Assembly (NCBI GenBank): GCA_030765065.1
Contig: CM060976.1
Location: 60,124,539-60,188,538, forward strand
DNA from: Deroplatys truncata
Lineage: Eukaryota; Arthropoda; Insecta; Mantodea; Mantidae
Direction: 5' to 3'
Length of the DNA: 64,000 bases
In this document: in pieces, positions 55,501-64,000 of the stretch
Layout of the letters: every line of letters starts with the position of its first letter
How positions within the stretch are numbered: position 1 is the first letter of the stretch
Program-made: the position numbers and the translations under genes
Notes under the pieces: model-generated
Told to the model about the DNA's origin: nothing
The model's database searches: none
Seen by the model: only the letters and a program-made list of their open reading frames with translations

Positions 55501-55739
55501 CTAATAATGATAAACAGCTCACCCCCTCGCTGCATTATTGCACGCCATTATTGTCAGTTTCAGTAAGGCGGTATAAACTTACTTCTCAACAATAATTACA
55601 ATCAACAAACATCTTAAATCAATGTCACACAAAAATGCATATTCATACTATAATCATTCTTTACATTTAAATAATTTATGATACAAATTACTGCATCAAA
55701 TGTCGTAATATAAGATTAGTATAAATGATTTACCTGATT
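55501..55739. other. No recognisable feature
   Basis: May include the outer end of the fossil LTR. AT-rich. Confidence 0.4.
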
Positions 55740-56085
55740 TCATTGCCATGTATTATGAAAAGTATGAGCCTTACAGTATTGAAACATACACAAAAAAGCG
55801 AAACTTGCCAAGTTTTGAAACTATAAGTGCTGATGTGCCCTCATCGCATCACTCGGCAAACATCCATGCGGTAATTCAACTCCTCCATGCACGTCGGAGC
55901 ATAACCCAGTCAACGCAAGCCTCAGCTGATGGCGTCGATTGTTATCTTGTAACGGGGCTCGATGGAGCTGTAAATGACGTGATTTAATTTTCAGATGTTT
56001 ATGCAGCACTTTCTATAACTCCACTGTGATATACCAAGATTTCCGCTTGTCCACACAGCCGATTTGCTTGGACTGCACGCCTAAG
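55740..56085 (-). pseudogene. ITm transposase C-terminal remnant
   Basis: On the minus strand near 55900-55850 one frame reads LGYAPTCMEELNYRMDVCRV, matching the W.EL.YR.DVCR.T.GAHIEHL end typical of one ITm group, followed by a worn GHI and the 3' untranslated FKTWQVSLF-like stretch that often comes next. Upstream, an out-of-frame ORF (55821-56009) covers the same region. Catalytic parts are absent. Its upstream side is cut off at about 56085. Confidence 0.55.
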
Positions 56086-56185
56086 GCCTAATTTATGCAT
56101 GCGATTCCATGCCGTACGACAAGGAACGATGCAACGCGGCATAATTTAAATTGGTCAATGTATGCATGCGACGCGTCGCACTCTG
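56086..56185 (+). repeat. Terminal-repeat-like end of a DNA transposon
   Basis: TAA then GGCCTAATTTATGCATGCGA, a GACAAGGAACGATGCAACGCGGC stretch split by short variants, then TATGCATGCGACGCGTCGC. TGCATGCGA-type repeats after a TAA resemble subterminal repeats of PIF/Harbinger or related elements. The opposite end was not found. Confidence 0.3.
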
Positions 56186-57349
56186 TATTGTTAGGAAATC
56201 AGTTCTACCAAACCATGGTGGAATGAGGGACAGTCTGCGTAATGACGTCACCTTTACTGTCTGCTACCGTGGTTGACGAGAAAGACAGGCTTCGGGTGGG
56301 GCTCGAACAGCTGATTGTGCTAATCTGACCAAGAATACTGGCAACCATCCGGTGGCTAAAACGATTACTGTAATGTGTGTTGCTTTACTGTAGTGTATGG
56401 ATTAGTGCCACGTGTTATTGAAACATGTTTTAAGATGCGATTACATTATAGTGATGTTAGTTTTTAATAACGCTCATATATTAATATTTTTTTCAAGTTA
56501 AGTATTACTATCCTGTTTTTCCGATAGTTTCATAACAATGTTAAAAACAGTGAAGCATTATTTTCTTGCTTGGTTTTCATAATCTATATGTGCTGCAAGC
56601 TCTACTCTTACATTATGTGTGTTACATTACATATGTTCATTCAGTGTGTGTTTCAAAATATGTATTGAGCTGATTTGTTTCCACATTTTCCGATGCATAA
56701 CCTATTTTTGCCATCAACATGGATCCAGAAAGTTAGTGTACTTGTTTTTTTGTGTGGGTGGGTGGATGGATGGAAGGATGAATGATCAGATGGATAGTCT
56801 TTATTGCCAGAAACTACTACAGCACACATTCTGCCACATAAATAGTAATATTACAAATGACGAGAAGGTTTTTTGTTAACATGCTTGGTTTTGGAGCAAT
56901 TAACCAATAATATCAATTTTTGTAAATGTTTAAGCTAAAAATTGAGGACTATATTCAACACTTTCTCCCAAACTAGTAGGATAATTAAACATTCATCTCT
57001 ATAGTTTATTCACATACTATTGAAGAGCAAAATTATAAAACATGCCTTTTAAAAAAAATATAATTACATTGTATGGAGCATTTTTTCAAAATAGTAAAAT
57101 AAAAGTGCAAAAGTCTCAGGAACCAATTTGAATAGATGCATAACATTTGATATGCATTAGAACACTAAATGCTATATAAAACCTTGAAATGAATCGAACT
57201 GAAACTGATTTTAAACATTTCACAAATAGGTATTTATAAATAATCTCTTCCATTTTCTTTGTAATTTTTCTTTTTGATCTGTTGCATGTTTTTATTGTTT
57301 TATTAAGTTATTTTAATGTTTTAATTACATATTTCTTAAGGAAAATTGA
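56186..57349. other. No recognisable feature
   Basis: AT-rich; a short (GGAT)n-like run at 56760-56795. Confidence 0.5.
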
Positions 57350-57927
57350 CGGAACTTAAAAAAGTATGAAAAAGTATTGAACGAATCGTACCATTACTAA
57401 CGGATATCTCGGAAATGGCTGATGCCACAAACAAGGTTATTGAAAATAAATTGTATTTTAAAGATATCTGTATGTTGAGTATAGCACGTTTTCGTGTATC
57501 ACTTAACGTTTACCAGTTAATCAAGATTATACAAAATTTCTTCCGTATAAAGAAAACTTCACGGGCTATTCCCAGAAAATTCAAATATAATTCCATTTGT
57601 CATATAAATATATTTAATATATGACATTTCAATCAAAATAGTTAGAGCTATTTTTTAGAAAATCAAAAATGTCGAAGTATGTCCCATTAAGACTAGTTTG
57701 GGTTGAATAGGTTTTCTTGAAAATCTTTGGGTCGCATCTTTGGAAGGTACTGAACATAAATACCACGTTTGTATTTATCCACAGTTACGCTGTTCACACA
57801 CACATATAAACGAGCCTTTTTCCAAAAATTCTCTTTTTGGATTCAGATTTCCGGTGAAATCTCGGAATTGAATTTTTGAGAGGAATGCAATACCTTCTCT
57901 ACCTACTAGGTATGTGGTAGTGAAAGT
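57350..57927 (-). repeat. ACTTTCTC-family repeat, 5' two-thirds
   Basis: Reversed family blocks: GGATATCTCGGAAATGGCTG, ATCACTTAACGTTTACCAG, AAATCTTTGGGTCGCATC, TTTATCCACAG and the end AGTGAAAGT followed by AAAAT. The 3' third is missing at the left. Confidence 0.75.
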
Positions 57928-57942
57928 AAAATATGCTTTCCA

Positions 57943-58305
57943 TTACGCAGTAGCAACCAGCTGGAATTTCATGCAAGGCAGAACTAAATTTCCTCTTGGA
58001 ACAGTGCTAATCCAGTATTTTTTAACAACTGGCATCAATTTTGTGTGTGTTTCTAAGTCAGGATACTGATTAATGAATTTAAATACTGTGTTACCTGGCA
58101 ATATATTTAAATCCCTCCTGAGACTTTCGCTTTCGTGCCGATATTTCACAGTAAGTTTCTTTTCATGTTCTTGGTCTTCTATACCATCTGGTTTTAGAAT
58201 TCCTTTAAATAATTCTAGCATTCCACAAAGTTCTATTTGTAATGCATTTACGCTTTCTTTTTTCCTGGTTTTATCACAAGTAGTAAGCTTTTTATATCCC
58301 TAATT
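57943..58305 (-). CDS. Unrecognised coding-like ORF fragment
   Basis: Open from about 58305 to a stop just below 57943. It contains CDKTRKKESVNALQIELCGM, LELFKGILKPDGIEDQEHEK, SESLRRDLNILPGNTVFKFI and QYPDLETHTKLMPVVKKYWI. The mix of charged and hydrophobic residues looks like real protein, perhaps the dimerisation end of a transposase, but I do not recognise the family. An acceptor-like CCAG precedes GKKESV. It lies 16 bp from an ACTTTCTC repeat. Confidence 0.3.
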
Positions 58306-58436
58306 ATAATCTAAAGTAATTACGTAATACTATGTCATTGTTGCTAATTATAGAGCGTCAAGTTACGTAATTTAAGAAGGTGTCTAAACAATAACTTTCC
58401 CAGTTTTCACGAATCTGTTTATCAGCTAACTAAAAA

Positions 58437-58583
58437 CCTTTCACACTACACTCACGCATACCCTGAGACAAAGAACTCATAGTTATACTACTGAATAGCT
58501 GGTGGACTAGACAACACAAAACGAGCTAGGAGGTGACGACATCGGAGAACTCAACAACAAAACAGGTAAAATGAAAGATTATC
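58437..58583 (+). repeat. Exon-like duplicated module (copy 2)
   Basis: Partner of 36652-36799 in the same orientation. The reading frame of copy 1 is broken here, but the donor-like CAG|GTAAAATG after CAACAAAA is kept. Confidence 0.5.
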
Positions 58584-59771
58584 AAAAACTTGAATCAACA
58601 CGGAGCCGCATCACAGTTTCAAAGTTGGTACTGGAATGTCAGTACCAACCTTCGCTCTCATAGTGTAGGACATTTTAGCCGGTCAGGTAAAAATATTTCA
58701 TTCCATTCTCGAATTTTTCTCCACGGAAGTGTTAAAATTGGTTCGGCCTTCACTGCCTGATTTACATCCAATCACAACAAACGTATTACTTTCCTTATTC
58801 GTCCCTATATGAACTCTTCATTCCTCATTTTCCAAGATTTGCCAAGATAAAACAAGGTTGTTAAAATTGATCAAACTTTAATTGCACATTTATGGAGGTT
58901 TAAAGGAAACTGGTCATCGTTACAAGCGGGTGGTATCGGAAAGGCTTTTTGAAATTAAACTTTGCCTCTAAGCTTCCACCCCAGTAGGAAAATAAATACT
59001 TGCAATTATTACTGTATCAAGATACACAATAATTGCTCTAATTTTCCTGTATGAAACTGCAAACTCTGATCTGCATTGATGGCAAATTATCTACCATGTA
59101 ATTGGTTAATTAATGAGGATAAAGCGAGCACAGCGTAACTCGAGCAAGTTGGTGTTGCAGTTCATACTACAGAAAGGCTATTAACTTTCAACTGTTAGGA
59201 TCCAAACCCTCGCTAATATTCGAGATATTTACGAAGACCACCCCCTCTAAAAAGGGGTGTCTTGATATGCCTAAATTTTTAATATAACGAAGAAAGCTTC
59301 TTATAAATTTAGATTAAATAATACCGGAATAGTCAGAAAGTATAAGCTAATATAGAGGCTGATTATTTTAAATGTGAAGGTTAATTTTCTAGTAAACATA
59401 ATAACGTATGATAAAACTATTTAGCTTAATAGAGCAGGTTAGATTAGGTGCGGAGGAGAATTTCGGCACGGATGCACATGGAAGGCTTGTTGTACCTACT
59501 GAATCTCCGGAAGGAAGGATGAAGCTAAGGTCACAGAGGACTAGATCCGGGGTCCCTAACATCCTTAGGTGCGAGAACCGAATCCGTCGTAGCCATCCAC
59601 ACAATCCTCCCCTCTATCCAAGGTGATGTCCCTCTGGAGATTCGTCACACACTAGACGACAGGACATGCGTCATCACGCCGTCCACTCGCCTGATCCTCC
59701 GACCTAGAAGCACGATAAGGAAATGAAATGACGTGAAATGAGACGCAGAAAATTTCGCGGCATTACACAAA
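58584..59771. other. No gene; GC-richer stretch 59430-59760
   Basis: 59430-59760 is GC-richer and leads into a family E SINE head, as at 21105-21535. No domain is recognised in the overlapping ORFs at 59389-59626. Confidence 0.35.
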
Positions 59772-59920
59772 TTACTCCAGCATTCGCCTAGCGACCGCGG
59801 AACAACCCAAGGTAGAGTGGCCAGTCCAACGGCAATTGAACCGGGAACCTCTGAATACGAGCCTGAAATATTACCGCGAAGATATCTTGCTCCGCGAGCC
59901 TAACAAATTCCACCATTAAT
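59772..59920 (-). repeat. SINE family E, head and upper body
   Basis: TTACTCCAGCATTCGCCTAG then CGACCGCGG, GGCCAGTCC, box-B-like reversed CAATTGAACCGGGAACC and TCTGAATACGAGCC. Matches 6120-6260 and 21540-21660. Confidence 0.65.
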
Positions 59921-62900
59921 TCTGTTTCTCTATGGTACATTCTGTCGACGGTCATTTCGGAAAGTTTAAAAGATAGCTCGTACTAAGCATAAAATCGCTT
60001 TGAAACCATTTCTCCGGGATCCTAAAAAAGACGGATTAGTCGGTTATGGTTCTTCTTCTAAGGAATAGCTGTTCTAGCAGAGATGGCAGCAGTTACTTAA
60101 TGACTTGGGAACTATAGACTACAATTTTCGGCCCCTAGTCCTAACCAGATCAGCAGCCCGAGTAACAAGCCAGTAACCGGTTGCATCAAATACCAGCATA
60201 GATAGCGCTCAAGCAGTATCGACGTCATCGTCAGGTCATCTTCCCGCTGGGCCTCGAGTGACACGCTCCGTCCAAGAAGCGAGAATGTGACTTACTTAGA
60301 TCTCGGCGACAAGTGAAGAAAGACTTCTTGAGCTTTGTGTCTGGGGGCGGCCGTCTCCATACTTTTCGGCCTTGTCTAAATTATTATATACATTCTTTCG
60401 GGGTAAGTTAAGTTCAAAATTCCTTCTTTTTTTCTACTTTTTTGTGGAGGGGGAGTTAAATTTTTCCAAGCGAGCTCATATTTAAATATCAGCACGTGCT
60501 AAATTGTATTAAAATGGCGAACGTTGTGTGGGAAGGACAAAACAAACTACTTAATGTATTTCAATTGTAATTTGTTAACGTTTCTTAGATTTGTATGTGA
60601 ATATATCCAGTGCTTTTTGGGCTGAAAGAATTATCAGTTTCATTTAGAGGTGTACTAAATCCTTACTTCATTTCCTTTTACTTTATTTGTAGCACAAAGA
60701 ATTCATTCCTCTGGGAGGAATATTTGGTTTCAACGCACTCTAGAATGGGCCTGGAATTTACCTTTTCTAGTAATTATCTGCTCTACTTTTGCTCTGACTG
60801 ATGCTTATAATAATAGTTGTATTTCAAGGATTTCTTTATAATGAATAATTTGTGACATTCTACGCATTGACTATACTTAAATAAATTAGTTTGAATTGAA
60901 ACGGCTTTGCTTGAATGCTACACAGATTAATATATATCCTTATATATTTATTATTTTCCGTTCTTTAAACATCTGATATACAGCAATATTCATTTATATT
61001 ATACTTTCCGAAGAAGCTATACGTGAATGAACTATTGCAACTTTGTTTGTCATATCTAATGAGTTTAAATGCTTTCTGCACCTAAAAATTAGCAGGCATA
61101 TTATGTAAAGCTACTGATAAACAGATGCTCTCCCATGTAGCCGAGATTTCCTACTCTGCTAGTAGAAATCAACTTATAGACATATTAATCCAAGACTTCG
61201 GTGTCAATGAAGTATGCCAGAGTGATATAGTCTAATGAAATAAAGTGTTTTGTTTAGTAAACACAAATCTTTCTCTGCCAGAAAATTCAGATATTTATTT
61301 AGAAGAAACACTCATTCGTTCGAAACGTGAATTTATTTTGGAATGAATGAGTAGCTGGACGATTGTGCGCTTCTCATAAACTGAGATCGAATGTTTATTT
61401 AGGCCGCTGAGGCTTGGAGCGGCTGATCTTGTGCTCCGCATGTGGTGCTATACACCAATTCAATAGACTGTCGCTCTTTCTCCTATTCAAATTTCCTCAG
61501 GCAGCTAGCGGTAAAACCGAACAAAATCCCAGTCGCTCCTTGATAGTTTACCATACTGCAGTTGTAAAGAGGAGAAATGTAAAGATTTATTGTATATTTC
61601 TAAGTATTTTTCTTAATAAATTTATTTATATAATAAGTAATTATTAACAAAATAATAAACCTCTTCCAAGCATTAAGATTTATGTTTTGCTCTCACAAAA
61701 AAATCCTGAATATATACGAAGTTCCCGCTTGAAAGATTGCCACCTGTTGGTGGCAAAGGAACTCAATACCCAATGAACCAGAAGGCCAGTCAGAGAGCGT
61801 AATCTGATGACTGATCTGAGGCGAGGAACACTAAGAGCAATTCACTACGGGTCAACAGGGCCCTCAGTTCAGGAAGACAGCCTGTTTAGGAGAGGCAACT
61901 CTAAACAAACCGTACCCAACAGGAATGATAGTTGAGCTTGGGGCTGGTCCCCCAATCGTGTAAAATTTTAATTACTCGCAATTCTCAAAAGAAGAATATC
62001 TGTATTGCGATGGAGAGATTAGACTTTTCTTCAAGAGGACGGAACAGTTCACCCGTGACTTTTATGTTGATATACGAAGCTTATTCAGAAAGGTTTCCCT
62101 TCTCTACCTCAATAACATTATATTTGTGGGTGGATAATCTGATGTAGTTACATAGATATCATTCCTCTTTTGTTTTGTCACAAGCACAATCTCTGGTAAA
62201 GAGATAGGTGGCTAAATGGCAGACATCAGACATTGAAGACAAACCAGCATTCCTTAGTGGGCACAGTAGTAAATGAAAATAGCTAAGCTTGTGAAATTAA
62301 GAATAAAAACCTTTTGAACAACGATACGAGAGCTTTTACGGCAGCAGCGACCAATGGGAGTAGTAGACCATCCACCTGACAGTAAGTAATGGTTACAAAA
62401 ACAACGAATACAAAGTAACTAGTTACCCAATAACGATTATCAATCTAACGAAAACAGTAACTAGTTATCCCGTTAACGGTTACTAAAGTAACGGAGACGG
62501 TTAGCGAATCTAGGTGATATCATTCACTGCATGTGCATGACTTATTGGGAACTAGTTACGCAGTATGAGTCTCCTCCGCAAGAGATCATGAGTGATATTG
62601 TCAATCTAATATACCATCTGGCGAGACAAATGCCTACTAATTATCCACTTTGCTACATATATGTAACCAACTGAGATTGTTTACATCTTTTGCAATGTTA
62701 GATAATAATGTTACAGTAGACGTTAATGTTTTTCTTCTCTAGCAACATCGCATTTAAAAATTTCATTACCATATTTTATCTAACGACCTACGAGAGAGAG
62801 TATTTGAGTTACTATATGCTTAAATTCAGAATGTTTATGCTGGTAAAGGTGATGCATTTTCCTTTGCTATGTCTGCATTACATATGTTTATATTTAGGAT

Positions 62901-63237
62901 CCCTATGGAGGAACGTAGCAGCAAGTGCGAATGCATTATGGAATTATAAACCTTCATAGTAATCAAAGTGTTGACACAGCTATAGAAACTTTTCAATTGC
63001 ATCAAATGAAGTGGGTCTGCCTGATTAGCCATGTTGGTATAGAAACATAGTTACAGCTAATCATTACTGGTAACAATTGACGCACTGTAACTGCGACAGT
63101 TATAAGCGTTAACCGAAAATAATTGTTTATCTCATTCTTAGTGCACAGGTCACATAGTTCACTCTTACCTCTGATACATCATATGGCTTTGTCTACCCTC
63201 TGTGGTTTATTGGTGGGTACTTAAGCTATTCTTACTT
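59921..63237. other. No recognisable gene
   Basis: About 3.3 kb, mostly AT-rich. 61730-61940 is GC-richer and holds an inverted CCACC.GTTGGTGG and no known domain. TAACTAGTTA-like motifs recur at 62415-62475. ORFs are short and unconvincing. Confidence 0.4.
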
Positions 63238-63398
63238 AAGCTTATTTTTATATCTACTTCATTTTAACCGACATAAACCTTTCCGGAAATAGCTAAATTA
63301 CACAGTTCGTTATAGACACAAAGGAAACGGTGATAGTCAAATGTATTGTACTGATCTTAAAAATCCATACTCTTTCCATCGTGAGAAACATTTTATCC
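63238..63398 (-). repeat. ACTTTCTC-family repeat, 3' fragment
   Basis: Reversed 3' part: ATCTACTTCATTTTAACCGA, TTCGTTATAGACACAAAGG, GGTGATAGTCAAATG and AAAAATCCATACTC, cut off at the GC-rich block that follows. Confidence 0.65.
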
Positions 63399-63404
63399 CG
63401 AAGG

Positions 63405-64000
63405 TCTCCTAAAACCAGGGGAAGGCGTCAACCGAGTGACACTCCCTCACCTGGAGTTTCCCATGCGGCCAATGCCCTGCTTACGAAGGGATAGAAGTGG
63501 ATACGCCACTTATGGGCGTCAACCCCAAGGGGAAAACTACCGATAACCTCCGTAGGGCCGACAGCGATCTAACACGCCCTCTACCAACTCTCCAGATTGG
63601 TGCCGGAGTATACCGAGACGTCTCACAACTCCACCTGAGCATCAGCGCCCAGACATATCCAATCTTCTTGTTCTTTATCTGTTTAACCTCCTCATATGTA
63701 GGACTTACACCCCCCAGGACCTACAGGCGGATGCCTGAGGTCAGAGACCAGTCGAGGAGCAGGCACTCATGGATCAGACAGAATATCCAGGTTGGGTGAT
63801 CAGCCCGATGCCTGGTATGGGAGGAAGGAAGTAGATGAAACGTAATGATGGTGAAATGGATGAAAGGAAAGGCGATGATGGAGCAGTTGGTGGAATGAAT
63901 GGCGGGAGAAACCGGAGAACCCGGAGAAACCCGCCCAGACGCCGCTTTGTCCACCACAAATCCCACATGCGGGTCCCTGGGATTGAACCCGGGTCGCCTC
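63405..64000 (-). repeat. GC-rich block ending in SINE E-like sequence, runs off the window
   Basis: 63700-63830 (CAGTCGAGGAGCAGGCACTC, ATCCAGGTTGGGTGATCAG, GATGCCTGG) matches the tail of the family E SINEs at 5950-6060 and 25290-25410. The right edge has a reversed box-B-like GGGATTGAACCCGGGTCG, so the tRNA-like head is cut by the window end. The left 250 bp (63405-63650) has no partner here. Confidence 0.5.

Noticed and set aside
55413-55595. Plus-strand ORF near the fossil LTR as a gene
   Set aside because: It lies in the likely promoter side of the LTR, is short, and has no known domain.
1-64000. CRISPR array, rRNA genes, bacterial operons or telomeric TTAGG arrays
   Set aside because: No regularly spaced identical repeats with unique spacers, no rRNA-like sequence, no ribosome-binding sites with tightly packed genes, and no TTAGG runs were seen.

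Overview
The window looks like about 64 kb of AT-rich, repeat-dense, gene-poor nuclear DNA from an arthropod, most likely an insect. The evidence is its contents: a Jockey-type LINE, several Tc1/mariner (ITm) transposons including one with DD41D catalytic spacing, a PIF/Harbinger element with a MADF gene, many tRNA-headed SINEs, and an LTR fragment with a tRNA-Lys primer site. The exact order or species cannot be fixed from this sequence. There are no rRNA genes, no CRISPR arrays and no convincing intact host gene. The best candidate host-like coding piece is a MADF-type exon with a strong splice donor at 27399-27528, and even this has an in-frame stop.

Layout. 0-6.3 kb: SINEs, a worn copy of the main repeat family, and a SINE with a clean 15-bp target duplication. 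6.6-8.1 kb: a badly decayed LINE, broken off by a DD41D ITm transposon with about 290-bp inverted ends (8116-9950). 11-12.7 kb: a main-family repeat and microsatellites. 14-16.8 kb: a GC-rich, 5'-truncated Jockey LINE. 18.6-19.1 kb: two SINEs side by side. 20.3-21.0 kb: the 3' end of another LINE on the minus strand. 22.8-25.8 kb: SINEs, a mariner remnant, and a main-family repeat split by a SINE. 31.6-33.2 kb: a second long-TIR ITm element holding a tRNA-like insert. 33.4-34.9 kb: a young main-family repeat inserted inside an older inverted one. 36-39 kb: an exon-like repeat, a SINE and two more main-family copies. 40.1-41.7 kb: a PIF/Harbinger element with TAA target duplications, next to an internally deleted ITm transposase. 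46.4-47.3 kb: a young main-family copy. 49.8-51.0 kb: a full-length but inactive Tc1 element. 51.7-58.6 kb: more repeats, another internally deleted transposase, a SINE, a fossil LTR with minisatellite, and transposase ends. The last 5 kb is mostly blank, ending in a GC-rich SINE-like stretch.

The most notable item is a non-coding repeat family of about 0.8-0.93 kb, called here the ACTTTCTC family. It has at least a dozen copies or fragments. Complete copies start with ACTTTCTCTAC, end with ACATCAG, and several lie between two copies of ATTTTT. One copy sits inside another, which shows it moved and lets its ends be set. I cannot assign it to a known transposon class. I found no coordinated gene system; the window is best read as layered mobile-element history.
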